Shown in pieces: positions 1-13,540 of a DNA stretch of 64,000 bases. This stretch comes from Holothuria scabra (Eukaryota; Echinodermata; Holothuroidea; Aspidochirotida; Holothuriidae), in contig CM074190.1 of NCBI GenBank assembly GCA_037179385.1, positions 6,834,284-6,898,283 on the forward strand, given 5' to 3'. The position numbers and the translations under genes were made by a program. The notes under the pieces are model-generated. The model saw only the letters and a program-made list of their open reading frames with translations. It did not search any database and had not been told where the DNA came from. The stretch's first letter is position 1. Each line of letters opens with the position of its first letter.

Positions 1-1000
1 GTCTTCGAGATTTAAAGACGCCGTCTGCTGGAAACATTGTCCAAGTCCATATTTTTTTCTCATTTTTCTGCAAATTTTCGAATCTTTCCAAAGTATCTTT
101 GAAAAGGTAACTTTTTTGGAAATTCTCTACCGGCTCCAAATAATATGATTTTAACTTGTGGCGAATGATCAACCGAAAGGTCAACGTTTTATGCATGATG
201 GTTGACAATGAAAAGTTCTAAAGAGTTTACATAAGGGTTGTGTCTTATCATTGCTATTTGGACAACTCATCACCAATCATACAGTTGCTTAAGGTATTGG
301 GACAGGGATTTTGAAAAGAAAATCAAGTTAATCGATCTCAAAGATTCTAACAACGGTGCATCTTTATTTCTCTACAGTGTAAGTGTAATTTGCTGAGAAA
401 ATTTGACGTAGAGGTTATTTTTGTCTTCCACGACGCTTTGATGGTTCATAAACGTTCGTAAATGTTTCGATCATTTTAAGGAGCTTTTACATGCACATTC
501 TTGGAAGGTAGGTTCTTTTAGCTGCATGAGAAATGAACATTATGATCAGATGATTGACCAGTTGACGGGTGTAGCTACACAAATGCAAAACTCCATTGAT
601 TGCCTACCGAAGGATAATTTTATTCCATGTTAATTGGGAATTTGCTGTGATCTTTACTCTCAACCCACTTGTTTTGGGATTTTTCAGCAAATACAACCAA
701 GCATGTTTGCTGACATTTATCATCTTGTTTTGTAACAAACAGTGGGTAAGTCTCAACTGACTGTGAGTGAAAGGACAGCTTAGTTTCCGACCATGGGCTA
801 TTAAATGACCCTCAGGCTTACCATTGGGCATAAAGTATCAATTACGCACCATGGTGATATACGTCTGTGTAAACGAATATAATGGCCTGTTTGACAAACG
901 CTCAGAAAAGATTAACCGTCCTGCTAGTAGATATAACTATAAATTTGTGTATTTTATACCAAGGAAACAGTGTCAAACTATAAATGTATTGCTTCATTTC
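1..1000. other. No supported gene
   Basis: AT-rich sequence. The short frames here show no codon-like or domain signal. Nothing else recognised. Confidence 0.6.
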
Positions 1001-1313
1001 ATGGCCGTACGTGACTCTTTCTCTGGCTGGGTGGGGGGGGGGGGGTGGAGTTTTGGGGGTTGACTCTTGCTTGATTCCAGATCCACGGCCAGGGCATTAT
1101 TTCCGCTAGCCTGCCTAAGCGCCTCTGTGGCTGCAGCCTCCTTTAGGCTGCCGCCCCTCAGCGTAGCGATGAGCTGAACGAAAAAGTTCGTCCGCCCCGC
1201 TGGCTAAATTTCTGCCCGACTGAGGCACCGAAGTCTGCCCGATTCAGCAAGATTTTGACCAATGGAGGGGGGGGGGGCGGCAGTCCCCGGCCGCCCCGTC
1301 CCGTACGGTCATG
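1001..1313. mobile_element. Repeat family C (GGCCGTACG ends), copy 1
   Basis: Inverted ends ATGGCCGTACG and CGTACGGTCATG; internal GGCACCGAAGTCTGCCCGAT and CAGCAAGATTTTG, shared with 15958, 20001 and 20232. The copy is split by a ~100-bp segment of another repeat (about 1107-1207). Confidence 0.65.
1107..1207 (+). repeat. Repeat family D inside a family C copy
   Basis: CTCTGTGGCTGCAGCC, AGGCTGCCGCCCCTCAG and GATGAGCTGAACGAAAAA also occur at 19493-19610, and part occurs in reverse at about 4809-4840. Confidence 0.6.
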
Positions 1314-3348
1314 TTCGACTTTATTTTTGCTTAACGTTCACTATGACGGACAAAATACATTTTCCCAAAGGGCGTAGGATGGCTTCTTTTGAAAATGGGT
1401 TCTTTCACTTATTCTACTACGTGTCAAATAATTATGACATATGATCGCGCCCTGCAAATGACCCGTTGTGATGTAAAATTGTATGGTTGGGGGAAGTGCG
1501 TGAAAACAGAAAAATCCGAAGGCCAAACAGTTGATGTTATGAATCTACAGTGAGAGTGCTCTCATGGCCTACTTGATCTCGAGCAGGGAATCAGATCCGG
1601 ATCTGATCCACCCCTCCAGATCAGCTTTGTAGTGTGAAAGGCTCATGCACTCAGGGTCAGATCCGGAGATTATGATAATCCCTCGTGGATAGGGATAAAA
1701 AAAAACCGTGTGTGAAAGCTCATAGGATCAAAATGACCAGAGATCAATATGACCAATCACGACTTAGACCTTGACCACTGATCACTTTTTGTTACTTTGA
1801 AGTGAATGTACTGAAGTCGTGCAGAGTTAAAGTTGTGAAAAAATTGTTAGAATAAACCAGGAAATAACTATAGTTCTTAACCGTTCCTCTCAACCGCAAC
1901 ATATTTCCCTTTAATTCGATAACAATGTCAATATTACGCGAGACCTTGAAACAAGACCGTTTTTGGTCTCAACATTTGATTGGTTTATACTGAGAAAAAA
2001 ATTCAAAAATAATCTGTTGTCTCATGAAAATTCAATAAAATCTATTCCGGATTCTGGATTTCGTCACAGAATACCCTTGTCTTGCTAGGCTACTTGAAAA
2101 AAGCTGTATGATGTATCACCGATTTTCATAACTAACTTGCATTCTGGCTCTGCAGCAAAACAATTTGTCAATAAAACCTACTGTCAATGCATATGAACCA
2201 AGTTATTCTATTCAGCGATTTGTGAAAAGCGTTTCAGTTTTACTGCTGTCAGTGTTCCTCTGGGATTTGTTATTTTAAGTTGTTGATAACAAGTACAAAC
2301 CGGGAAATGTTGAACTGGAAAAAGGCGAAATTTATTTTCCATCACAAAAGTTGCATTCATGCAGACTCTGCACCGAGATATATTCAATTACAATGCGTTT
2401 GCCAATTAACGGTACACGGCACTGCCGTGATAATCCTGTAAGGATACCAGTTTTCAAGAAAGGTGTCTTCTAAAAGAATGAGGAGGTCAAAGGGAAAAAT
2501 ATCCTATGCGTTCCATTCGGCAATGCTGTACTCTTCCATTGTCACACCAATGCATGCCAAAACGATTAGTGAATACGCATACGTATACCGGAATGGGGTC
2601 CTGTTGATCGAGTAAGTCTAAGTACATCTTTGAGACTAAAAGCACGGGCCCTGAAGACTTTGTTTTCGAAACTTTTGGTACGGTTTCGAACTTACTATGA
2701 CGGTGGCATTAAAATACCTTATCCCGCTCTATAAACGGGAGGTGACACACCCCTAATACGCTTTGTGTAATCGCCACTGTTTCGGTACGTTAAAGAGGTA
2801 TTGTTATCGTGATTGACACTTACAAAATTTGTGAGAACAGATTGGATGTTACATGTGTCTATCCCAGAGTTATTCCTTTAATCTATCTTGTTAATCATAG
2901 ACCGAAAATTTAATGTTGACAAACCCGGATGTTTTCAAAGCATTGCTCCTTGAATACAAATGTTTAAATTGCGCTAACCGTGTCGCCTATGATAGCCACG
3001 GCGCGTTTTCCCGATAAACTATTTGGTTGGAAATTTGAATGACAATGACCTTATCACTATGCAGTTTTTGTTGACATATGAAACCTGATCCAAGTTTGCA
3101 GAGAGAGAGAGAGAGAGAGTGACAAAAGCACATTTCCCGAGATTTCAACTTTTCTTTTGATGTCGTCGGGTCATGAAAGTTCTTCCTCTGAGGCATTACT
3201 TCTATGAGGTAAAAGTGTTTTCACTGACGTCTCAAACACCGCCCCTTTCTTGACTTCCGGAAAACACCGTATAGAGCAGTAGCCTACGTAAATCTACCTG
3301 ACATGTAGCTAACGAGCGACGTAATGACTGTTGATCTTTTGCCCGAGC

Positions 3349-3510
3349 AGGAGTGGATCAAAGGGTAGGGGAAACTTTTACGGCCTCACCCTCTTTTTTT
3401 CGTCAGATCATCAATAAAACATACGGGATATTAGCCGTGCAACTCCCTCACTTCCCTGCCTTCTCTAAAGTCAGCCACCCTTTTGGAATGCCTGGATCCG
3501 TGCCTGCCAA
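3349..3510 (+). repeat. Repeat family E, copy 1
   Basis: TTTTACGGCCTC, TCAATAAAACATACGGGA and CTCTAAAGTCAGCC match 47286-47450. No ends or ORF recognised. Confidence 0.55.
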
Positions 3511-4662
3511 GGTTGGACTTTGCTACTAAGTTATGATGTTATGTGAAAACACTCTATAGGGCTCTACACAGGACGTAAATGAAACCAACCAGTACACTGG
3601 TGTGTGAACCTTATTTTGCACCAAAGTCTTTATGAAAGAAACGAGTTGTTGAGTGGGTGGGTAGAAAAAAGTTCCCTTAGTGGTAACTTTGTCTACTATA
3701 CCTACTTTACCCCGCCGCTGTCCTCTTTTGTCCACGCAGCTGTTAATCCCTATTCTGGGGGTAAACAGATCTGAATAAGATCAACTAGTTGTAGAAACCT
3801 TGTTTCGTATCCAGACGTGAAAACCCCTGTATTCATTCTGACCCGGGGAGGGGTTTAATGAGAGGTTTCCTACGATCTTTATCGTAATTTTTAAACACTT
3901 ATGAGTCATCAGATGCAATTTTGGTGTGACATTTGTCATGATTTTAGGAATTATTTCTTCAAATGTTTTACAGAGAGAAGTAAAGGAATTTCGTCGTGGA
4001 ACTAAGGAGGGGTAGAGGCATATTTCCACTACACCAGATTTTTGTCTGGAGATTACAAAAGTATTTTCTTTATCCCGACGATTTCGTTGATATGCCCTTG
4101 TGCAAATAAATTAAGGCACTTCCTTCTTAAGGTCAACTATTTGCAACAAAGTCTGTTTTGCTTCCCGTGACATATCAGATTATCAGAACCTTAATTACTG
4201 AATAAAATGATCTCGTCCCTTATAAAGTAGTTATTCGGCAGCTACGGACAATCTCCGTATGGTCATATGCTTATCAGATTTGCCTGTCATATAGGCCTGT
4301 ATCAATTGTATGATATAGCGCAGTAAATTATGACAGTGACTCAATGCATCGATCACAGGGTGGTCTGTAACAAGACGCTTAATTGAACCCTATCTGTTGC
4401 CTAATTGAGCTGAAATATAGCCTGACATCTTTTTTATCGAAGTAGCAACAGAGTGTAGCACAAGAGTACATTGACCGACAATCTAGTAACAGTCGGAAAA
4501 ACCTAAAACATGGTAAATGTGTCGGCAGGTCAGAGAGGAAGGTTGGACAATACATCACGATTTTCCTTGTTGCATAGATTTTGCTTGCTAAATTTAGCAA
4601 AGTGTGCTAGAAAATGTTGTCATATGCTATGTCTCCCCAACATTGCTTATTTTTTGTCCAGG

Positions 4663-4745
4663 CAGTGAGCCACAACTGGAAAAAACTTGAAGGCCGGCTC
4701 GACTTGAAACCAATAGTTTGGAAACTGGGCCTTTAATCTCTATAT
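4663..4745 (+). repeat. Repeat family F, copy 1
   Basis: CAGTGAGCCACAACTGGAAA ... GGAAACTGGGCC, matching 43294-43385. Directly after it, 4742-4860 contains TAACTAACCAG words twice. Confidence 0.6.
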
Positions 4746-6031
4746 CTAACTAGCTAACTAACCAGTAGTCCGCGGTGTGGACGAAGTATTTCGGTGCGAA
4801 AAATCAACTCAAAGGGGGCTGCAGCCACAGAGGCTCTACGAAGGCTAACTAACCAGCCGACTGTTGTTAGAGTGTATGTCATCTTTATGACCCCATTTGT
4901 TTTCCATGTGGTTAAAATTCCCCAGCTAAAGATACCCATAGTCCTCTTACTGAACCTCCGGGGCAAAGCTAGTATGTACACATGTATGGATCATAACTGC
5001 ACGAAACTGCTTCCAGTCGGGATAGGTGTAGACCGAAATTCCTCAGACTGAACTTTTAATGCGTGTCTGCCCAATCCATATTTTTGGAAAGTTGTCGGCA
5101 CGAACGGTTGGTAACTGCTGCTGCTCTCCCTCGTGTGTCACAAATCAAGTATTTTTACGATTTAGTACTTTATTTCTCTGATCCTTCCAGATGTCGCCAG
5201 TAACCACTAAAGATTAAAAAGTCCGAAAAACTACTTTGAATTGACTTGAATTTGAGCACAGTCACTCGCCAGTCTGGTAGCAATACATAATGTATTTCTG
5301 ATTATACACTGTTGGATTGTGACGAATAAACTGAAGGACGAATAACCGATGCTTGTCTATTGTCAATGAACGCATAATGAGGCTTACAATATGCCTTTTA
5401 ATTGTTTTGAGTAAGTCGGCATGTCACGGAACACACGTGTTTTTCATTAGGGCTGGTTTTAAAATGAATAACTCTCCCTGGTTTCATGAATGGCATTTTG
5501 GCACTGCTGTACCGTCTTGAATGATGTAGTATATACACGTGACAGTAAACAACTGTCTGATTTGGTATTTTAGCAGTACCAAAGTCCACAGCCAATGTGC
5601 TAAAGTTGTTACCCCAGTTTACGTGGAATCGTCAGTTAAATCTTACAGATTAACTGATTTTCATTTGCAAATTTCATTATTTTTCAAAAAATATTTCACA
5701 CTGGAGGTAAACGAAAGAGGTATTTTGTATGAATTGAACGGTTCTGAAACAAAAACAAAATGTTACATATTAGACAAGATGGTTACAAGTTGAGACGTTA
5801 AATTCCAATAAACCAAATTGAAAGAATTTTGTTTCCCAGTGAAACAACACCTTAATAAGTGCTACCCAACCGAATGTCCAAGTCTTTTATCATTGTTCTC
5901 TTATGTATCGCTCTGTCCTAGCTGCCGAACCTTCCAAATACGGTCACGGTTTCAGCGCAGCAGGACTTCCCAACCTTTGTCTTGACTCGACCCCATTTCG
6001 TGTTAAAGCATCAGATCGCAACGCCAATTAA

Positions 6032-6588
6032 AGTGTACATCAAGTTAAAAAAAATATTAAAAAGAATGAATATATGTTAAACAGAATGATAAATGAATTC
6101 TAAAAGTCAACTCCCATATTGACAGGTCATTGTTGAGTCGAGATGTAAAATGTCGAAATTTTATTCACTCAACTTAAATGGGGTATTGCGCAATATATTG
6201 TGTCGTCGTTGTACAACACAAATTAGAATCTTTGTCGTTTGTGTTGTGTTCCTATGTTTTTCTGAAAGATACTGCACCTTGTACCAAGGAATGGTAGCAC
6301 TCTTACCCTTATGGGGTGATGTAATGGCATTAAGCCCTTTCTGTGCAATTATGCTATAGGAAGTGTTCAAAGTCATGAAAAACATTTTTAATTATAAAGA
6401 GTGACAAAGCAGGTTATGTGAGTTGTACAACAAGAAAGTAAAAAATTATTGTGCAATGGACTAATTTGTTTTCAGTGATGAACTTTCACATTTTATATCT
6501 TGGCTCAAGAATGTCATAATGAACATGGGAGTTAGACTGTTAGAAGGCATTTTCAAGTTAAATTTAACTTTTTGACTTGAGGTACACT
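6032..6588. mobile_element. TTAA-flanked MITE with long TIRs
   Basis: TTAA at 6028-6031 and 6589-6592. Ends AGTGTACATCAAGTTAAAA and TTTTTGACTTGAGGTACACT. Inverted similarity extends about 100 bp inward (AGTCAACTCCCAT against ATGGGAGTTAGACT). No transposase. Confidence 0.72.
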
Positions 6589-6592
6589 TTAA

Positions 6593-8022
6593 TATAGCCC
6601 AGAACATTCATAAATTCATCTGGCTCCACACTTTATCTCTTCAGTGTGCCAGTGACAGCGAGAGATGTCACTGTGCGCTGTCACTGTGTAGTGATTGCAT
6701 TTGACTTTTCGAAGACGCGTAACCAATGCTCGATTAAATTAGTCAACTGTGTCTAGTTCTAGCAATACCGAATTACTTGATTAGGGAGTGACAAGTTTTC
6801 AAATATTTCTATATTAAGTGCTCCACGACCCCCACTTGTTCTTCACTTGGTTCGGAAGACCACGACAAACAGACTGTTTGCCAAACTGCAACAAAGCACG
6901 TACAACACTTCGCACACGTTATCTAACGATAAATGCATGATGGTGTCTCTGCCAGGTTAGCATTTTTGTTATGCTGTATGGAAAGGGATAATTCCTTTAT
7001 TGTTTTCTCATTTATTATTATCACAGGCTGGCTCGAGTTCATTAACTTTTATAAGAGTAAAAAACCCTCAAGAATATATATTCCCATTTATGACTTCTTA
7101 AATCTATCAAAGTATTATTCATTTACTATTTTGGCAGCTTACGGAAGCTTTAAAAACATTACACCAAGGTACTATCATATGAGACAAATGTATTGCTGGT
7201 CCAACCAATTTCGTTTGACTCGATGTAACGTATGATGTACCGTACTTAAGAAGAGCTGTAACCCCCGAAGCATATCGGCAAACATGACATTAACCCAGAC
7301 GTGTTCCATGATTTGTGCGTATCATTAAGATACATCAAGAAAAATAAGGTCCAAGAACATAATCCTGTGGGACACTAATATTAATACTCAAAAAGTTATT
7401 TGATTTCGCTTTGCTCTGTTTTGCTGGCGGTGTGAAAGCACCTATAAACCGAGGATGGAGTCATGAAACTTACCTTAGTTTCCTGTCTTCTCATCGTTAT
7501 TACAATGTGCGTTTATCCACTCAAATAAATGCCATTGAATCGGAACGGGAATGCCGTAAGACAGCATGTCTGTTTACACAATCTTCGTGCATGAGTAAAA
7601 AACAGAACCTCGCACTTCCACTTATCTCTCGATCGAACCAGGGAGTTGCCCTGACAACTCCCTGATCGAACATTCTCAATCAAGATACGTAACTAACAGG
7701 AAATAGTTGGGAAGAAGGATTTTCCTGAGCTCTGATGAACAAACGTCTGCATAAGTGCAGTGAAAGTTTATGTTTTGGTCCACCCGTTCCCCGACGGTTA
7801 CCCGATGAAACCGAACATGTGTTCATAAGAGCATCTTTAGAGGTTCTGAATAGTTAACGTGTAAAATTAATGCAATTAACAACCTAGTCTTTTGTTTCTC
7901 TAATTAAATACATAGCATATATATACTTTTACACGTTCATGACTTTTCTATTTCAAAGAGAATGTAAACTCGTTCAGTGCAGTCGACTGTGATTTATACC
8001 AGCATGGATGAGTACCTCTGAA
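6593..8022. other. No supported gene
   Basis: AT-rich. A 100-codon frame at 6933-7235 has no recognisable motif. A 10-bp-arm hairpin (CAGGGAGTTG/CAACTCCCTG) lies at about 7638-7664. Confidence 0.5.
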
Positions 8023-8030
8023 ATTGGACC

Positions 8031-9778
8031 CAGTGGCGGAGCTGCCATATGGTCAGGGGGCGGTCGCCCCCCCCCCCACGAACCAAAATCGTCTATTGGC
8101 GCCCTTTTTAGGTTTTTAACATACTTAACTCTTGCACCAATATTGACAAAAGACATAATTTAATAGCTTTGTTTTAAGGCCCAGATAACTAAATGCTCAA
8201 ACAGCCACCTGTAACTGTACTGTCTGCACTTTATTCTAATGAAAAGAGTCATTTACTGTAATATAGGAATAGGTTTTCAGTTGCCGAGATGTATCTTCAC
8301 GCTTTATACGCACTAATGTTGTCACTCTGCTAAGTTAATTGCTTCCACACCAAGCGTGATTATAAGCTTACAAAATACACAGACTGACATTAAATTCACC
8401 CTCCCGGCACAACAATAATTGTAGCGAAAAGGCCTCTTGTTGTTGGGTATAATTGTCAACATAGACAATAAAAAGAGTTTATAAAGATACCAAAATAGCT
8501 TCCACAACATTTTTCAAAATCGTTTGAAGAGGACATCCAGGTTAAAATAAAGTAAAACTGTTTTCATAGTGGTTAAGATTTAATGGTTTAAATGAGCAGT
8601 TTCCCGTTTAGCTTTTCTTCAAGTGACCATTCTCATGATAAATGGCTGTTTCTGACACTGCACGATAATCCCATGAAAAGGTTATTTCTGTACTTTCGTG
8701 GTCTCAAAAGCCAGAAAATTGCAGGCTACTTTTATATATTTTGAATTCGGTATCTAGAGAGCCAAGCAGACCTTTTGTCTTGACTATTTCTTTCAGTGTT
8801 CTTAATTAAAGGCTATTTCAGAGTGGTCACGTGATGTAAATTACGTCAATTAATGTTTCTTCGTGTACTTATCTTGATTTTCAAATGCCAAAATGTACAC
8901 CTAACGGTGATTAATTTCCATAACTTTTTCCACTTGTAAGATTGCTTGCTATTTAACTCTGGCAGGTTTAATCTTTATCTTATAAAAGTAACCCATTATT
9001 ACATTAAAATCTTAAATCGAGGCCTGACAATAACACAAAATATAATGACCACCTTCATACTAGAATGTGAAACAGAGGGATAGAAACATGGACGTTCGCA
9101 GGTAGGGGCAAGGGGGAACTTTCCCTCCTCTGGAAAATAAAAAACCTGAAAAAACGAAGAAAACAAAGAAAAAGACGAAGAAAAATTAACATCAACATTC
9201 CTTAACAGTTCACCCAGTCTTTTCCCTAATTATATGTTGTAAATAGGCTTTAGAAATGTCATTTCCAGCGATCTGAGCAGCGTTTTGGGCCAAAAGCTCT
9301 TGCGCTGCGCGTCAACTCATGGTGGTGTGGAGCTTCCTCCCCAAAAAAGAATTTTGTTCCCCCCCCCCTCCCCCCGAATTTTCTTCTGTGGAGGCCCATG
9401 GATAGAAAATTTAAACATGCTTTAAAAGAAAAACTTGGGGCGATGCGCACTGTTTAGCAAGGAATTCTTTAACTGGCTAATGATAACCCTAATCCCTAAC
9501 CTAATCCCTAACCTTATCCCTAACCCGAACAAAGAATACAATCGACACAATACGATAGCAACAGCCAATGAAGAAACACCTTGTTAAACAGTGCGCATCT
9601 ACTGAAAACTTGCTGAGGAGAAATGGCAAAGAAGTCTTCTACCAGGTGCGGAAAATAAAATGGAAAGTCTGAAAAGTCGTGGCTTCGATTGTGATGAGGC
9701 TCTGGGTATTTACTTCTTCGAAACACCCCTGCAGACCATTTTCGTCCCCTCTGACCGAAATTCCTACCTCCGTCACTG
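8031..9778. mobile_element. hAT-like element with CAGTGGCGGAG ends
   Basis: Left end CAGTGGCGGAG, right end CTCCGTCACTG. The 8-bp flanks ATTGGACC (8023-8030) and CTTGGGCC (9779-9786) agree at 6 of 8 positions, as an aged duplication would. The interior has C/G runs and a CCCTAA-like stretch near 9490, and no recognisable transposase. Confidence 0.5.
9488..9528. repeat. CCCTAA-like short array
   Basis: AACCCTAATCCCTAACC and similar hexamers/heptamers repeat about six times, a telomere-like but irregular array inside the 8031-9778 element; a shorter one is at about 27628-27648. Confidence 0.7.
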
Positions 9779-10085
9779 CTTGGGCCCTATCAGTTCCTAT
9801 CGGCGACACCCAGAAATCCTTGATACCTAGCTACTAAGTACAACTTCCTGGATTAAGCGCTAAACAAAGCAAACTAATTGGTGGTTTATGCTTCCTTCGG
9901 ACAAGAAAAAACCACAAACAATATCATGCCAACTGAATTTGGCAGACGAGTTAATGTGGCTCTTGTGTGCTTTGTCAACATAGATTTTAAGTTAAAAAAA
10001 TATTCGTGGTTACGAATATATTAAAGAAACCAAACAATCCGTCTATGGGTGAGAGCAATGTGATATAGATGTAGGCGAAGTTGCT

Positions 10086-10280
10086 TGTGGTGTTGTCATG
10101 TCCAGGTGCCAACTGGTAGGAGCATTCCGAACTTGGGCCCTACACAGTTCCTACCCGTGACAGAAAAGGGAACCTATCAGGGAAATGGACCCGGGGCTTT
10201 TTGTGGTGTTATCGCGTCCAGAGGCCAACTCTTACGAACATTCCGAACGTGGTCCCTTTACAGTTATATCTGTGATTGAG
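10086..10280 (+). repeat. Imperfect tandem duplication, ~115 bp unit
   Basis: TTGTGGTGTTGTCATGTCCAG at 10086 is repeated as TTGTGGTGTTATCGCGTCCAG at 10201, followed in both by GGCCAACT and ATTCCGAAC. Confidence 0.7.
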
Positions 10281-10796
10281 AGACCGCGAATGACGCCGAC
10301 GACGCCTTGATTAAAATTAGCCAAACCAAAAAGTACCGAACTTTTTTGTATGAACAGTATTCACACTTCGATTGTATGAAGAGTGTTCGACGCCCTATAT
10401 TTATACACTCAGGTGGGATATTCTTTCATTTGACTCACAATCATAGCCGTTGCCCCAGTTAAACGTGTAGACTTTTTCCACTCTTAAATGAGCATCTGAT
10501 TATTTAAATAAATTAACAACAGAAACTGACTCTTGTTGCCAACAAAATCGCTGCTTTTCAAATATAATAAATCTAATATCCAACGTCCTTTTTTCTTGAC
10601 AGTTCAAATTTTGATTAAAATAGAAGATTCCTCAAGTTGACATTAATTTTCTTGGGAGGTCTCCCTACACAATTATCACCAGGCAGACGCCTCTGAAGCT
10701 GCGACAAACCACATCCTGCTCATATTTGATACTACTATTACATTTTACATGAAACTTCTGTGATGATCTTAACCCTTGTATTCCTACATTACTTAA

Positions 10797-11093
10797 AGGA
10801 TCAATCCTCTCACCCCAAACGACACTTCACGTATGGGGTAACAGAAACTCTCAATTGGCCCAGCTTTTTGATCGACTGATAATTTAAACAATGCAGTGTA
10901 CCAAAGCTTATATTAAATATCATGAACTGTACTAAAATGTTTTGGTTATTCACATTTAGCCTTTTTATACTCGTCCTGAAGCATTTAAACTGAGATTGTG
11001 TCTGGATGAGGATGAATTTCAGACAATTATGGGAGGGGCTTAAGTAAGAAAGTAAGGAAAATTGGTTCTGCTTGGGGTAAGAGAATTGGACCT
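10797..11093. mobile_element. TTAA-flanked MITE, family A copy 1
   Basis: Flanked by TTAA at 10793-10796 and 11094-11097. The TIRs begin AGGATCAATCCTCTCACCCC and end ...GGTAAGAGAATTGGACCT. Shares its ends and internal CATCCTCATCCAGACACAAT-type block (here in reverse, near 11000) with copies at 30807 and 34531. TTAA duplication suggests piggyBac mobilisation. Confidence 0.75.
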
Positions 11094-11097
11094 TTAA

Positions 11098-13540
11098 AAA
11101 TTATTTTTTTCAGGCCAAAGCCTCCACTATCCCATCCCACCCTACCTGTTCAGTAAACAAATTATAAACTGAAACTAACGGCCTGATGTAATCAATCCCT
11201 AGATCGAACAGGTGCCGATATCTCTAGAACGCTTATTTCTTCATTCATGTTTTACAAGTGGCACACACGGTCCTCACGTATTTTGTTTTACCGTTGTACA
11301 GTTTTCTAATAAACTGACGCCTGGCTTGCACCGTATTTTGTAGCTGAAAAATTTACCACTCTGGTTTTTTACCTAGTTCCTTCAGAGCACACGTTTACTC
11401 TCATCATCTCTGTTGTATATATGCCCTACATATTTATAATGGGCTTGCCATCCTACATAATTCAATTATTTTCATTGTTCACAATAATATAATAAAAATA
11501 ATAATATAACAGTTCTTATATAGCGCCTTACACAAGAAGTCTCAAAGCGCTAATACACTTAACCCTTATAATAAGTACACACACTGCAGTAAACTCATTT
11601 ATTTTGGAACAGTACGGTTTAAGTTGCCGCATGCCACGAAGCGTTAGCCTGAATACTAAACCTATTGCCACAAAAAACCAAAAGTGTGTCTTCCCTGACC
11701 ATATGATCGAAATTATGTATCATGATCGGAGGAATAAAAATTCAATGAAATCGTTTAGGTACACAGTAATCCAGTTGAATGGAAATGATGTATACTATGA
11801 ACAAACAAATCCAATCCAACAAAAGTATACAGAATGAAAAATTGGGAATTATCTAGCCGAGGAGATGAGTTTTATTGGCTATTGCAGTTGTGTAAAAATT
11901 GTATTCATTAAAACATCATCTGTAATTGGCTGTGTAAACCAATGAACAGTGCTTAAGGTTTCTAACCATTTTAACATTTTTGAGTCATACGGATCATTTG
12001 CAGGTTAGCCTGCTTATACACGAATCCCTCGGCATTTTATTTCATGTACTGTTTCTTCCCAACAATATTTCGTACATGTGAAAAAGGTCATTTGCATCAT
12101 ATAAGCCAAAAGAGTCGTGAAAAAGAAGGGGAAATGTGTTAACTTAATTAGAGTAGCAGTCCGACCCCCTTCTTCTTCCCTCTCCGATCACCCAACCCCT
12201 CCTAGATCACCCCCCCCCCCCCCAGTTACTAGAGGATACTTAGTGCAGGTGAACATGTAACGCCGTAAACACTTCTTACAAATTTAACTGAGGGTCTACA
12301 TGCAAGATCAAGTTGAATTGAAAGGCTGTTCCGTACTTTCACAGCACGACATCTCAGACTGTATCTATAGTGGGGTTTCTCCCATACACAGTTCGAAAGA
12401 GTGCCTTATTTCTAGTGCTGCGTTAGTGGAATGAACACTTTTTCTAGGAAAAGTCTTGGAAAGATGATGGCAGAGTGTTATTAAAGAAACGATAAGTAAA
12501 TGTTGAAATACTTAGCCTATAATGTCATTTAGGTTTAGTAGGTTAATTATTTAAATAAATCGTCGGTATGATCACGTGGGCGAGCAGAGCATACACGTCG
12601 AAGGGTTCGCTTTTGAAAAACAGTTAATTTGCTCAAATAACATGAAGACATAGGCACGTCACTGGGGTAGGGAATCTTATTTTCTGACATTTTTTGTCTC
12701 TCTGTACCTAACACTATTGCATTAAAGTCAAAAGCGGCACTTCACCTTTTTATATGGTGTTTTTTCAATTGTTTGCACTCTGCAGCAAGTTGTTATATTA
12801 AGCAAAGGAATTTCAGTCGAAAAATAAGGTTGTACTGGTAGCCCTCAGCAATTGTCGACCATCGCTTGGCAGCAGGATTCATCTGTCTTGTGAATAATGC
12901 TTAAATATCTCCATTGCCCTCCGTTAGGACTGAATACTGGAAACCGTCTAATATGACATCGCTATGTATCTTCCTAAAACGGAGCTTTAATATGCTGATT
13001 AGCCATACCAATTATGACAATATCCAATTGTATTTCTGCGGTTTAGGAAACGACTTATATCTATGAGAGAAAGTTATATACAATTAATATAACGATTCTA
13101 GGTCACAGAACTTTTGCTTTAAGGAGATAAGGAGGGGAGGGGTCACGTAGCCTTTATGGTGCCCTAGATTCCGAAATCGATATACGCTAATATATGAAAT
13201 TCATTTAAAGCCTGAAAAAGTACAAAGACACGAACGGCAACAACTTCATATTTGTGTTTCGATGCGTTTAGCCTAAAAGTGTGTCAATTTTCTTAGTTTC
13301 TTACTATTAAATGATAGTTTAGTTAAATTAGCTGTCACAGTTGATTTATTATCCTTCCAGTTGTGCACTGTTCTTTTCATATAATGGCCCGCTGGCGTCT
13401 AAGAAATCATCTTGTTGAATTAATAACAAATTCTGAATTTAATCGTTTTAGACTGGACAGTTGACTGGGTTCAGCAATTCACAGATGGGTCACTGAGTTG
13501 TTACAGCCGTGACGCGTGCATTATCATTACACTTAAAGCT
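11098..13540. other. Gene-free stretch
   Basis: Contains the LINE tail at 11475-11570 and a C run near 12211. The frame at 11604-11837 matches no family I know. Confidence 0.5.
11475..11570 (-). mobile_element. LINE 3'-tail remnant (L2/CR1-like)
   Basis: On the - strand it reads AGCGCTTTGAGACTTC...GCGCTATATAAGAAC followed by a (TTA/TTAT)n tract, the usual tail of L2/CR1-like LINEs and their SINEs. No coding part remains. Confidence 0.55.

Larger units (their letters stand above)
1314..6027. other. Gene-free stretch with small repeats
   Basis: Apart from repeats at 3349-3510, 4663-4745 and part of family D near 4809, it has an (AG)n run at 3101-3119 and two near-copies of AGATCCGGA-type words around 1590-1670. 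No exon with family similarity seen. Confidence 0.55.

Noticed and set aside
7600..7670. GGTTCGATC on the - strand as a tRNA B box
   Set aside because: No matching A box, anticodon arm or acceptor stem could be drawn around it.
9488..9528. True interstitial telomere
   Set aside because: The array is short and irregular and lies inside a TIR element that has a relative elsewhere with the same motif.
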